From Odontomyia ornata (taxonomy: Eukaryota; Arthropoda; Insecta; Diptera; Stratiomyidae): 64,000 nt of DNA. Location of the stretch: assembly GCA_963969285.1 (NCBI GenBank), contig OZ017738.1, forward strand, positions 454,148,670 to 454,212,669. Reading direction: 5' to 3'. Positions 1 to 11,662 of the stretch are shown here, piece by piece (positions within the stretch are counted from its first letter, which is position 1; every line of letters begins with the position of its first letter). Under the pieces are notes generated by a model. It had not been told where the DNA came from. It ran no database searches and was given only the letters and a program-made list of their open reading frames with translations. A program made the position numbers and the translations under genes.

Positions 1-554
1 TATCTCAATTCGGCAAGTGTGAAAGGCAGATGTGAATTTACCCATATCAAAGTGACACACGACCCGAGCGAAAATTCTTCGGTGGTAGCGAATACCAAAA
101 AGGAATTTTCTCATTTGGTTTTTTGTCTATAATAAAACCATGCGATAATCGATTCGATCACATATTGTGGATGTGTGTGTTTCTGATAAGGACCAGTGAC
201 GCAAATATGTGGCGAAAATGCGCCGCGTATTGACATACAACTACCATGATAGGTCTGGACGTTTTCGCTGTGCCGTCGTGTCGTGTCGACATCTACGCGA
301 AGAATTGCTCAAGTTTCAAACGGGAATTGGGGTGTTTAGCGGTAAAAAAGGACCGTCAAAGTTGGCGATGCGCGTGAGTGACGAACGAAGCTGACGTGAA
401 GGTGAAGTTGAGGGCGTGTGGAACGGATTTTGGCGACGGCGTGATTTGGATTCACGTGGAATACCGTCCCCAGTCCGCCGCAGTCTCTTGTAATGCGCAC
501 GGAATGCAGTACGCTTGCGGTGTAGGGGTAAGCTGGGCGCGTGTGAAGAGTGAC
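1..554. other. unassigned, moderately GC-rich stretch
   Basis: No recognisable gene. Short ORFs on both strands (for example 209-394 + and 316-663 -) overlap one another and resemble no protein family I know. From about position 200 the composition is richer in G+C than the AT-rich sequence that follows. It leads directly into a copy of repeat family E, so it may be repeat-derived. Confidence 0.4.
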
Positions 555-697
555 ATATGTGTACTGGGGCAAGGGACTCGCCCCACGACACTGCAATGCT
601 TGCCTGCCAGCGCATTCTCGGCGAATCCAACCATCCTCTTTCGCCGAGACAGTAGACCATCACTACAGCCCTTCACGGACATTACATCTACCCAATT
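555..697 (+). repeat. repeat family E, partial copy 1
   Basis: This 140-bp stretch is clearly similar to 54310-54475, in the right arm of the large inverted repeat. Shared blocks include gtactgggg near 561, cgccccacgacac, gccagcgcattc, and a segment containing agtagaccatc followed by cggacat. It is in the same orientation as the copies at 40305-40582 and 54100-54480. The family is not one I can name. It is not protein coding as far as I can see. Confidence 0.7.
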
Positions 698-834
698 CAC
701 TACATTAAATCTCTTTCGCTGTTTTCCTGGACGTTATTTTACGTGCGTGAAGTGGTTGTTGTGAGGCTTCGTTGGTGTTATCTTGAATAATCAAATAAAA
801 ATATTTTCGAAAATCCAGTGAAGTATCTATCTTC

Positions 835-1500
835 TTCGTTGGCACTACAGCCCCTCTCAGGCCTTCGCTTCCTGCAAATAGCGCCTCCAACTATCTCAGT
901 CCATTGATGGCATGCTCCAATTTTGAAATCCGAGCAGCAGGGAACTGTCTCCGTTGACTGAGTCAGACCAACATTTCCTAAGTTTCCCCTCTAGTCTCCC
1001 TTCCTCAGTTTTCGCAACGAATGCCTTTTTGGATATCCGTTGCTCGTCCATACGATTCATGTAGCTAGCCTATGGCAGCTTCCACAGTCTTACAATCGTT
1101 GAGATCTCCGGCTCATCAAAAATTTCATACAGCTCATGGTTGTATCGAATTCACCATTGGTCCCCATCTAGCTTCGTTCCTATTATTCGCCTCGGGACCC
1201 GTCGCTTAAAGGCGTTCAATATATTTGCGCATGCTTAGATTAGGGTCCATGTTTCACACCCATAGCATAACACAGGTCTTAACACAGATTTGTATACTTG
1301 GAGCTTTGTTTCCCTGTGTATGCAGCTGGTCTTCAAGATCGTCAAAACTGATCTCAATTGGCATTGAGTAAATACACATAAGAGACGTTTAAAAATCCTT
1401 CGGAAAAGAATTATCAAGATTGATTACACCATGGAACTACTTCTTATAAAATGGGAGTCTCTTCGCGTTATGGAGGTAGTCTTAACTGAACACAGCTGGT
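835..1500 (-). pseudogene. LINE 3' end: reverse-transcriptase C-terminal fragment
   Basis: On the minus strand 1235-1417 encodes a piece with the motif VLRPVLCYGCETWTL. It is typical of the C-terminal part of non-LTR retrotransposon reverse transcriptases of the type whose endonuclease is often annotated as craniofacial development protein 2-like. Further along the same strand (about 1070-840) comes the usual tail of such elements, a degenerate form of a motif rich in Gly/Arg/Lys/Trp followed by LLLGFQNW. The end near 835 is the element 3' end. The same tail occurs at 50640-50960. Stops and frameshifts show it is dead and 5' truncated. Confidence 0.75.
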
Positions 1501-4310
1501 TTGATAGGCGTGGAATCCAGATGAGGGTTCCTTGTAAGACTTGATTCATTTTTTTTCCGGAGTCATCGATGCAAGACGAAAGAGACAATTTTTCATTACT
1601 TATAAGACTGTATTGCTCTTTCTAGAAAAATAATCGTCTATAGTGGTTTATGCTTGATTTTTGGCTTAACTGATATTCTTTGGTAGACGTAGTCTACAAA
1701 AAGCTGAGAGCAGCTTTCTATATAAAAATGGTCATGTTTGATCGAATATTATCGTAATGAACTCCTACAGTATAGCCTGGGAGCCCTGGAAATAAGCAGA
1801 CAGAAGTCTTGCCATAGTGGGGAAGAAAAGGGCCAGTCGTTCTGTTAGACTGTTGAAACAGAGATAAAGAGGGAAAATAGTCTGCTCCACCATTATAAGG
1901 TTGGTTGGATCAATTTTGGGCTATTTTTGCGAATTGGCCTCAAAACATATGGAAGGGAGAGGGGAGCTCCAGAAGTACTGGCAGACTCTGAATGGCAAAA
2001 GTCAACTGAACAATAAGGGTAGAAGTAGAATAATTGACTGGCAGCAGAGACTTGCTCATAACAGTTTTAGTCTGAAAAGTCCGGTTACTAGAAATCAGAA
2101 TTATATCGAATTTATAGCTTCACAAGGAAACAATTGTGAGTCAATTCATCATGGTAGCACAATCATAGAGTATGAAGATATACACCGAAAGTAAGCTTTC
2201 AACAAATTTGCTCAATTAGCCTGGTGACCTTGAAATAATTGAGATTTAGAGGTCTCATAGAAAACCTTGTTTCAAACGAAAATAAAACAAGCCAACTGAG
2301 TGAATTGATGTAAAGCACCTGAATCCATGTGGTTGATTTCACTAAAATGCAAATTTTACCTTCTGCGTATATCTATTCTGTGATCACAATGGGCTTTTGG
2401 AAGGCTGAGTGGGACTTTATGCGAAAAGCCCAGGGAGGTCTTCCACTTAGCCTTTGTATTTGCATAGAGTCTATAGCTATAAGGTTAACCTTTTTACAAA
2501 TATTTTTTGGCGTTTACTCAGAATTTAATGCAAATTTTGAACAATATGAAGGAATAAACGGAAGAATAAGTTCATGGCAAAATGGACTAAGTAATTTTTA
2601 AGTTTCGTAGACTTATGTTATGTTTAACTAGCTATGTTTCCATTTAAAATAGTCTCTGAATTTTTTTTCGAATTGTGTTCTATTGTTACACAAACCTTTC
2701 TCAGTACACATTTCAAATAAAATTAAAATATTACATTAATTTCTAGTTAGGATCACCGTGCAACCTTCTTAATAACTACGTTTTGTGGTATCCAATATTC
2801 TTTAGTTTTAAAAATCACTTGTTCAACTTTTTTGAAACATTTCAGAACTTAGTAATTTCACAATGCTAAATTTCGTACCTTGTTTGACATGAATTTGTAT
2901 CACTGTAATCCAAAAGCTGAAAAATCCTGGTATCCAATGGGTTTATTTGATGAAATTCCTTATATGGTGTTTGCACTAAACTCTTTACCACGCGACACTA
3001 CCCTCGGCACTGTTGATGTTTTCAGAAATGATCAGTACTTATATATGAAGCGTTATATTCCGTTCTGAATAGATGTTTTCTTTTTTTGTTTTTTTCTTCT
3101 TTGCTAGTGCTTCAAATACGATACGTCTCAAATCTATAACATTTGTCTCGTTGCTTGCAAAAATATTCACACTCGCCAACAATTACAGGATTGGTAGCTA
3201 CTAAAAATGACAGCAAGTGCAAACTGTGGGAGGTAAATTACATATTGGGATAGTAGTGTAATTTCTGACTGCCATTTCAAATTACCCCATCATTCCTATC
3301 AGTCACAATGTCCTGAAGACAACCATCATACTCGTATGTCGTATACAATATCAAAGAAATGATACTTCTTCTTATCCTGTACTTACATACATCACGCGCT
3401 TATTTCCTCTTATTACCAAGCCTTTAATTATCTTCTGCTCTTTCAACAGAGTTACGAATGTATGTATTTTTATTCACACATTCGCGATTGAAATAAGCAA
3501 AATCGTGTCATGTACATTTCATACGAAATTCTTGCGTCATTTCTTTTCAAGGAAGTCAAAATATCCATTTATTGAAAGGTGCTTGATGATTTTGGTTTAA
3601 TTTCTAGACTCTCCAGTCCAAATCTAGACTCTAAAAATCATCAAGAAGATTAAAAAAATTATTTATCGAATTTATCGGTATACTGCGTAATTCATCAGCA
3701 TCTAGCAAAAAAGATAACTACAAATTAGTACAAGGTAATGATGTCCTTTAGCCTATTTTCCATTCCATTGAGTACATATAGTAAGTTTGCTAAGTACGTA
3801 ATAAAAACATTAACGTACATTAATTGATTGTACCTTTCAAAACCATTGCAATAAATTTTTTGGTTTCATAGACACGGAAATGCTTCTAGCACTAGTCATT
3901 AGTTGTCACAATTGCCTATCAGTACACTTGAAATTAGTAGCATTTCAAATTTCATTTCAATTTCATCTAATTGAATGAATGTCCTAATGACAGCAGCATC
4001 CATATTTACTTTAAGGGGAACTAACGATAATTGACTCATTAAATTTCATTGCTACAGCTTTATTTATTAGACCAATTTTCCTTGCTGTTAATGGCATTAT
4101 TAAGTATTATAACAAGATTAAATAATAATTATGACCAACTCGTAGTTATTAAAGTTGCTGTTTTTCAATCAATTTTTATAGACTCGCATTCGTGTCTGTT
4201 TTGTTGATATTTCATAATCGGTTTTAAATAAACTTCCTGATGAGATGAGATAGAGACTTGAATTTTCAAACATAGCTCAAAACAACAACAACAACAATGC
4301 AACATATACA
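1501..4310. other. AT-rich intergenic sequence, nothing recognised
   Basis: No gene or mobile-element protein is visible on either strand. The ORFs here (for example 1901-2194 + and 2329-2601 +) are under 100 codons and have no recognisable motif. A short CAA tract sits near 4283-4297, just before the Tc1-like terminus. Confidence 0.5.
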
Positions 4311-5074
4311 GCGTTGTTCAAAAGTATTGAGCACCCCCACCCAGAGTACAATTTTGTCCGAAATAACAATTGCATATGTTTCTATTGTTTCTTGTCAGTT
4401 AGTCGGTATCATGAAAGGGGATAAAAGCATATTTTTAACCTTATCTTATATCATAAACTACCCGAGATGAAAAATATAAAGAAACTTGATAAAACTGCAG
4501 ACGTGTCAGTGTACATTAAAACCTCGTTGCGGACACGTGAGTATTCTTTAACCGTAGTTAAAGTGGTAGCAGTTGGTGTACTCAGTGATAATTTACTAAA
4601 ATGCCCAACATTAGAGAGCTTAGCCTTCAGCAGCGCATAGAGATCCAAATTCTTCACGAACAGGGCAATTCACAAGTTCAAATTTCTAAATTTGTGAAAT
4701 GCTCGCGACGGGCAGTGCAGTACACTATTAAGCGGCTACAAGAAACAAAATCACATCTGCATAAGCCAAAAACTGGCCGTAAACGTATCACCGCAGAACG
4801 TGAGGACCGAAAGTTGGTAGTTGAGTTGCTCAGAAATCGGAAGCACACATCATCCGCGCTGGCTGCAAATTTTTCCGAGGAAATCAATAAACCAATCTCT
4901 GCGCCAACCGTAAGAACAAGGCTTTCAGAGGCTGGTTTAAATGGTTGCAAGGCTAGGAAGAAGCCTTTGCTGTCTAAAAAAATAGGAAGCTATGAGTGGG
5001 CGAAAAAATATCAACATTTCACGGATGAAGATTGGTCGAATATTTTGTGGTCTGCAAAACCAATTTCGAGGTAA
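4311..5074 (+). mobile_element. Tc1-like transposon, left half with N-terminal transposase
   Basis: The ORF at 4601-5074 (157 residues) reads as a Tc1-family transposase N-terminus. An HTH-rich paired-like domain (residues about 1-60, QQRIEIQILHEQGNSQVQI and RAVQYTIKRL) is followed by a GRKR linker and a second HTH near residues 70-110. The ORF stops at ILWS, exactly where the first catalytic Asp of the DDE domain (normally ILWSDES) should come. All three catalytic acids are therefore missing. A terminal-repeat-like start, cagcgttgttcaaaag, lies near 4312 after TATA. I do not see a matching right terminus. The element is truncated and non-autonomous. Confidence 0.8.
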
Positions 5075-5139
5075 GATTATGATACGACTCAGTTTATAGG
5101 AATGACTTTTATTTTTTATGTAGTTTACAAATAAATAAA

Positions 5140-5690
5140 ACAAAGAAAAATGTTTTTGATATTCATAGAGCAGCCTTTATTTGAAAGATATTTTTGTCAT
5201 TGATATTTAAAGATGATTTTGGGCATGTGGCCGCCGCAACTGGCGGAGGTCCAAATTTCACACACTCTTCGCAGTAAATCAAGCTGTTTTTTAGCAACAA
5301 TACTTTGAATATTAGCTTCGAAGTGCTCAATTATGTCTGGCTTTTCAAAGAAAGAAACCTAAAAGCGTTAAATCAGACGAAGGCGGGGGTCATTTAACAA
5401 GGCCATTTCATGAAATTAATCGTGCGTCAAATGTGTCTTTCAGTGAATTAATTGTATCATCCTCTGTGTGGTATGTGCTGGCATCCTGCTGAATCCACAT
5501 CTCAGCAAAATTAAGGCCTTCCAATTGAGATACTGTAATCATTTTTCTATCGCTCGGGTCGAGTACCTTCCCAAGGAAGTGTAAATCGTCCTATCAGTGA
5601 TTCCAAAATGTGAAGTCTTTAGTCGTGCCAACGAACCCTACCCTTAAGGTCAACAAGTATAGGCACTCATAGTCTACTTCGTTGTGGCTG
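5140..5690 (-). pseudogene. IS630/mariner-type transposase fragment (C-terminal half)
   Basis: Minus-strand translation, in more than one frame, gives MWIQQDASTYHTEDDTIN, then RLISWNGLV and SSDLTLLGFF. These match the catalytic core of insect IS630-Tc1-mariner transposases (usual form QQDGA-HTA ... SCDLTPLDFF). Next comes a C-terminal segment containing KPDIIEHFEANIQSI and CGGHM. It is the same transposase type as the piece at 49552-49794. Stops and frameshifts make it a pseudogene. It meets the Tc1 half-element at 4311-5074 tail to tail. Confidence 0.7.
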
Positions 5691-6440
5691 CTGGTCGGCC
5701 AGCTAGTTTGGAGAGGAATATTTTCGTGGGTCTTATCGTGAGTCGACTATGCTTATTTACGATTTTCAGCCACCGCTCAACTTGCCCGTTTTAAACGCGT
5801 TCCCAAAATTTTCCAAAAGAAGATTTAAAGCCTTTACTCTACTCTACCGTTTCCTTTTCAGGCCGTCCAACAATTCAACATAAACAAGACATCGAAGTCA
5901 TGCATTCCCGATCTACATACCGACGCGGAGTCAGACATCTCTTCTTTAACCCGAACCGAAACAACTTACAGTAAACGAAATCTTAAAACTACAAACTACA
6001 ACACCGTAAACCGAACCGAAAGCACTGAACCAATTAGTCGCGTATTACCTAGAACCTCTCCAACTTGACAACATACTCACCTTCCGCTTCTATTTACGCT
6101 CGAAATCTGATCTGATGGAAAGAGGAGTTTTAAATTAGCAATTGTTATTGGGTTTATTTTTCTACTCAATATTTTTGTTTTATCATTTATTTGTATAATT
6201 TTAGCCTTATTCTTTATTATTTTAATGATTTCATAAATGTAGTTGCATTGTGAAATAAATTTCTAAATGCTCTGTTTTAATTCTGAGTATAAAAAAATTT
6301 CAGATAATACGCATCTCAATTAAGAAATGACAACGAGAATCTCAATTTGATATATTTGTCAAATTTTATAGATAACATTCATTTGTTTGACATCTTGAAT
6401 GTATAAAAGCAGAAATGATTTTTTTGAATATTTCCTTAAA
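5691..6440. other. unassigned stretch left of gypsy remnant
   Basis: No protein-coding signal. It lies where the 3' LTR of the minus-strand gypsy remnant at 6440-9800 would be expected, but there is no second copy in the window to prove an LTR. Confidence 0.3.
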
Positions 6441-9400
6441 TTTCACTATGTTATTAAATACGATTTAATGGCATTGTCATGCTGAGCTGTGCCACTCTGC
6501 TTGAAGTTGCGTCCGTGTATTTTATCACCAGCCCTGAAACCAGAAGGATGGGACCGCAGATTATACCGCTCCTCACCCGCATGCCTCCCGTCTTTGATTC
6601 CGTCTCAGATTTAGTTGCCTAATACTCGGAGTTTCTCTTGCAGCTCAAACGCTACGACTGGTTCTCTTAAACAGTTTAATTGCAGGAGCAGTCGATAAAT
6701 TATGTACTGACGGAAAACGGCAAAGTAAGATGAGACCTTAAAGGCTGCGTGATACGAAGACCGCAGCACACACGTGCTCGCGGGCATCCTGTTGTCCCAA
6801 CCCTAATTCAGATTTATGTAGGCACGTATAACGGCTAGAAGCGTCTGGTTGAGACATTCAGAAGCATTGGCTTGAGGTGTGTGGGTAATGCCACATTTAT
6901 CCGTTCTCGCATACCACATTTATTCGTTCTCGCAGACCACGTACACCGGTACTCTGAATACATGATATACACATTTATCTAAGAAGCCCAGGATAGGACT
7001 GTATGTACCTTGCACAGAGGTTCTATTGTCGGAAACTTTAACAGTTAGTCCAGGACTATGACAGCTCTAATGTTTCTAGACGTTGATCTAGGGTCTAGGG
7101 TAGGGGCCGATGAGATCGATTTACAATCTCCAGTTGTGTGTCCCATGCGCTTGTACACAAATCCATCTATTACTTTCAAATCCGGTAACTTGGACAAGTG
7201 AGTCTGGTTGGTGTCTACCAACTGAACGAAACTTGCCGACTTAAAGGAAGGATGTTTGAAGTCTATCACTGAGCTGTCTCAGTTCTGTGCCAACTCTGCT
7301 CCTTCCACGACGAACATTATTACACCCAAAAGGAATAGGGTGCCCCGGTGGAGCTTACGGACCCGGTTAAGCTCATTCGGAGACGGTCGTGGAGTGCCAC
7401 TCATTCGCCTCCAAGGCCCCAATAAGCTGCCAAGCGAGAATATGGCTTACCAGTTTCACTTTCTGGCAGCATAAAAGAGGACACTTGAACCACTTCCCAC
7501 GACGCGACAACGAATTCGGTTTATACCTACAACACGAGAATTATATGACCCTCTTGAACTCCGTCAGGAAAATTGAGACCGCGAGAATTTGTCACACTCT
7601 ACGGGTGCCATTTCGCACACCTCCTCCAAACACTAGCACTCCACTTTAAATTTCAATCGCGAATTCACTCCCAAGCCACACCCGTTACAACCTGAAACTT
7701 AATATTGGTCAAATTCAAATGCAATACAGAAAGAGAATTTAATCTTTGGTTAGTTTTTACTTTCAATTCACTTTTTAAAACCTCCAGTATTACAATTTTA
7801 TTTTTCCCCTTAAATTCCTTTATGAAAATAGCAAACTAAATTAAACAATTGCAATCGAGCAAAAGGAAAAAGAAGTAATTTCTCGAAAAAACTAACCGCT
7901 CTACGAAGAATAAAGGGGCCCCTTCTTCGCTGCTTCCGTCAACGACTCTGATATTGATTTGCCACTTGTCCTACGATCTCTTCCTCGATGCTTCGTATAG
8001 ACTTGTGCATTTGAATTTCGGTTTTTTTTGTTTTCTACTCCTCCACCAATATCTCGACAACCGCCTTCCGTCTAGTTCGCACCTGCCACACTCAATTCCA
8101 CCAAGTACAAATAATCCAAACAGAGCTCGTCATCCGCAGTCGCTACACCTTTTCTGTTCAAGTCGAAAATCCGAAAAAGAGGAGGCGCGTCATTCATCAC
8201 GCTCTTAAATAATTTCGCCTCTAACGGCCACTTTACCGCTCTCCAACCGAGTTCTTTGTCATGGGTTTAGCCACCTCTTTGGAGTGGTCCGTCCTGTTCC
8301 AGTGGAGAGGTTTCAATCAAACTCGGCGTGATTTCCACTCCACCTTCAACCACTCTGATGGCGATCACCACAATCACGGCTGAATTGACTGAATGTCATC
8401 TCTGATAGCTTGCAATGTCAAATTAAGTTGTTTATTACTAAATAGTAATTTCGCGATTTTTGCGAAGATGAGCTGTGATTTTCCGGTTTTTTACATGATT
8501 GGATTAGTGCTGTTGGCCATACGACGCTTGGAGGCAAATATCTGGCAACGTTAATATTTTGCTAGATTATTTTCTTACTTTCTTCTTTGTAAATGTTTAA
8601 AATTGTTAACTAGTACTACAAGAAACATTGCTTTTTGCGTTCTCCTTTGACGGAGTTGTTAAACTTATTTCAGTGTTTTAGCTAAACTTTCATTGGATCA
8701 TTTCACCCTTTTCACATCAATTTAATGTAAATCTATACAACAGAATTTGCTCTATATTGAAGCTTTTTCATTACGTCGTGCGGATAATGACCACTCTTTC
8801 GGATGGCTCCCATAACTTTTTAAATTACTCATGGAAAATCTTTGCAGCTACATGAACAAGTTGAATAATAATTTTTCTGAAAAATTATTAAAGAAGAAAA
8901 ATGTTAGAAAAAGGTGGTTTCGACGTGTGTACTAATTCTCCTCAGGCCATCACTCTTAGATACACACCGGTCGGTCGTCTCGTTAATGCGCTTTCTGTCT
9001 CTAAACGATGTTCAACCCTGGTGTACATTTGTTGGATGAAAACTCAGTAGCATTTGGATATGTGGCGATATACTTCTCGTTCAGGATATGAATGTTGCTA
9101 GCCAGTGGCTCATGACATTCCTTCTGAATTAACTTGTTGCCCGGCTACTGCTGGACCTGATGTAATATATACTTTCACGGCAGCCTAACTATCTACCAGT
9201 ATGGGTTATTTTGTATTAGTCGTGACTCGCTACAAGTACATTTAAAAATTATTAAACAAAACTTTAATCGAGTGCGGCTTAGTACTGTTTTGTTTAACAT
9301 ATAACGCGACTGAGTGTTGATGCCTCTCTACTCCATCCGTAACAAAATCTTCGATGATGTATCGAGTACCACATATTGGCTTTCTTTTCGATGATTAATC

Positions 9401-9800
9401 GTAAAATTAAATGCTTGCAGTTTAAGGCCCATCTGGTGAGACGACCATGTAAATCTAATTGACTCATTAGCCTCTTCAGAGATACATGCTCTGTAACCAC
9501 TTCAAAGAGGGCGTCCTTCAACTTATGCGTGAAAACGCTTCACCATCAACACCACTGCCAGTCACTCCTGCTCGGAAGCAGTATAGTTCTGCTGGGCTGG
9601 GTTTATCTTATGATACATGAACGCTATAGGCGCTTTCTCAGCGACCTCCGTAACTTGAACTAAAACTACTCCTACTTCATATTGACTTGTATCACAATGG
9701 ATTGAAAACGGTTTTTTAAAGTCTGAGCTATGAAATACGGGAGCTGTTGTCAGGCTCTTCCTAAGCGCCTCAAAGGCCCGCAAGCTATGCTCTTCCCAGA
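6440..9800 (-). mobile_element. degenerate Ty3/gypsy element (RNase H and integrase pieces)
   Basis: Two pol pieces lie on the minus strand. At 9800-9250 is the RNase H region: 9562-9783 encodes the start, with FSIHCDTSQYEVGVVL, and further pieces at 9294-9521 contain EVVTEHVSLKRLMSQLDLHGR and WALNCK. At 7270-6450 is integrase: 7045-7269 carries the linker and N-terminal zinc region (LPDLKVIDGFVYKR), and frames to its left give HTPQANASECLNQTLL, the end of the catalytic core. The integrase central core is largely missing. About 2 kb of unrecognised DNA separates the RNase H piece from the integrase piece, which are adjacent in intact elements. The element is dead. Confidence 0.7.
7281..9240. 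other. 2-kb stretch splitting the gypsy remnant
   Basis: It lies between the RNase H and integrase pieces of the gypsy remnant. The small ORFs (7256-7474, 7389-7649, 7954-8208) have no recognisable motif. It could be a later insertion or decayed element sequence. I cannot tell which. Confidence 0.35.
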
Positions 9801-9924
9801 TATTGCTTATGTAATAAACATAAGCAGTCGAGCAGCCCCGTGGTGATCAGGAGTGGCTGCTCGTGAAGAGATATGGTGGTCACATCGTCGAAACGGCTTA
9901 GTTTGTTGTTTTACTAGTTTAAAG

Positions 9925-10560
9925 TAAACTACATCCGTCAAGTTTCCATACCTTTGGCAGAGATGAGTGGTTTACTTTTCATGGCGACACTCGAGGAACG
10001 TGTGGAGCAAAATGGCATTTTGCCTAAAATATGAATCAGATATGTGGACGAAGTGCTAGTGATTATTAAAGGAAGTAAAATTCAAAACCAGGTCGAAGAA
10101 ATTAATAATATAAACCACAACATTAAGAAAACGAGGGGAAACTAGCGATCCTTGATCTACAGCTAACCAGAAGAAACAACTCAATTCATCTATCAATATA
10201 TAGAAAACCGACAACACAATTCATCTATCAATATATAGAAAACCGACAACACAAAGAACGATCATGACTTCGCATCATTCGTACCAGCACAAAATGGCAG
10301 CATATCATTCTATGGTGCACAAGCTAATGACAATACCAATGAGCAGAGAAAACTACGAGTATAATAAAGAACTAGAGTACATAATAGCCACAGCAAGGAT
10401 GAACGGATATGGAAAGAAAATGATAATGAATATCATAAGAAAAAAATCAAAGCAAAGCGTACTGGAAAACTGCACAACACTGACACCTGATATTGACAAA
10501 AACAGCCAGAATTCACATCAAACTTTCCGAAATTTACCACGAACTGAAAAAATCATTAAA
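9925..10560 (+). pseudogene. Penelope-like element reverse-transcriptase fragment
   Basis: Frames around 9960-10260 give AEMSGLLFMATLEE, then IRYVDEVLVIIKG, the YVDD-type catalytic motif C of Penelope-like reverse transcriptases with the second Asp replaced by Glu. IHLSIYRKPT follows. The ORF at 10264-10764 continues with SYQHKMAAYHSMVHKLMTIP and INGYG-like sequence (MNGYGKKMI), the conserved thumb region of Penelope-like enzymes. A 35-bp tandem duplication at 10182-10251 breaks the frame. No GIY-YIG domain is visible, and the 3' part is replaced by repeat family E. Confidence 0.75.
10182..10251 (+). repeat. 35-bp direct tandem duplication in the Penelope fragment
   Basis: The 35-bp unit starting caattcatctatcaatat at 10182 is repeated immediately at 10217 without a mismatch that I can see. 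Because 35 is not a multiple of three it shifts the reverse-transcriptase reading frame between the YRKPT and HHSYQHKMA segments. Confidence 0.9.
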
Positions 10561-10586
10561 AAAGCTAACTTTGAGGCGTCGTGGAG

Positions 10587-10830
10587 CAGGTTCTTTTCCC
10601 CACAGCACAAGGGCACACTACAAAATATTTTTTCGCACTTACGATTTCTTCCGGTGAACCGATTGGCTTGTGTAAAAGTTGCCAATGGCCGAAGTAACTT
10701 ACCGAAAGGGGTTAGAAGGAAAAATACGACGATAAATAACCGCTTGGCCGCACGCAATCCGTAAAGCGACTTCATCTTGCGGAGGACGGTCACGGCCCAC
10801 AAATAAGAGTGGGGCATCCAGGTAGTGACA
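10587..10830 (-). repeat. repeat family E, divergent copy 2
   Basis: Colinear with the left arm of the large inverted repeat (52230-52470). The shared pieces are ggttcttttcccc near 10590, ttttttcgca near 10630 and aaataagagtgggg near 10801. It is therefore in the opposite orientation to copies 1 and 3. Similarity is patchy, so this is an old copy. Overlapping short ORFs (10518-10967 -, 10699-10989 -) appear to be incidental. Confidence 0.6.
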
Positions 10831-11036
10831 GTGCCGCCATGCACACCCCAACCAGATCCAAATCCAAAAACTGATGCCTTGGCCCGTATCGGGTGGGGAA
10901 GGCCAAGCATCCCTACGAGAGCACCTGTAACAGCGGAGGAAGAGCGATAACTCACCCGATGGCCCACTCATGGGCGGAGGGACCAGCAAACTTTTTAAAG
11001 AGGCAAAAAAGTTTTGAATTACTATAGAGTAGCTTA

Positions 11037-11044
11037 ATTGACAC
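11037..11044 (+). repeat. left 8-bp target-site duplication of hAT element
   Basis: attgacac immediately before the element start at 11045. The identical octamer follows the element end at 13956-13963. An 8-bp duplication is the hallmark of hAT insertion. Confidence 0.9.
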
Positions 11045-11190
11045 TAGAGCTGTGCCAGTTAATCGTTAACAGCTAATTCTTAACGTTACCCGCCGCCAAC
11101 GATTAGCACTGTTAACGAAAAACTAAATTAACAGCTAACGTTAATTCCATACCAACTGCTAACAGCTAAGAATCGTTGCATAGGCAAAGC

Positions 11191-11270
11191 ATTAGCAGCC
11201 ACATTAACGATAGCAGCCGCATTAATGATAGCAGCCGTATTAACGATAGCAGGCTCATTTACGTTAGCAT
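11191..11270 (+). repeat. 18-bp tandem repeats in hAT left subterminal region
   Basis: About four head-to-tail variants of a unit of the form attaacgatagcagccgc. They start near 11191 and decay towards 11270. Each contains the ttaacg core that recurs in both element ends. Confidence 0.75.
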
Positions 11271-11662
11271 CCAGATCAAATTATAGCAAACACATTAATG
11301 TTGATGGTATTGGGGCTGTTAACTTGATACATGCGTTATTTGGCGCTAACATTGAGCTCAACAGAACGCATTTGCTAGCAGCTACATCAACGTTGCCGGA
11401 ATCGAGTCCGTTGATGCTGTTGAGTGATTAACGCATAAAGAAGAGATGCATGGGATATCATATTCTATTGATGTTAATTTTGCCACACGTGCAATACATA
11501 GCTTAGGTTAGATGCAAGAACATAGTGCAGTGAGTGACAATAATTAAATTGTGAAGTCACGGTTTCTGGAAAAAAAGTCAGAAAAAAAGAAAGGTAAAGT
11601 ATTAGAAAAGTTAGGTAATGTTAGCTTTAATTTATCTGTTAGTTTAAGGCGATATCTTTCAA

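Noticed and set aside
2880..3068. ORF of 62 codons with an ordinary amino-acid composition
   Set aside because: No motif, no splice context and no neighbouring exon. It is not distinguishable from chance in AT-rich DNA.
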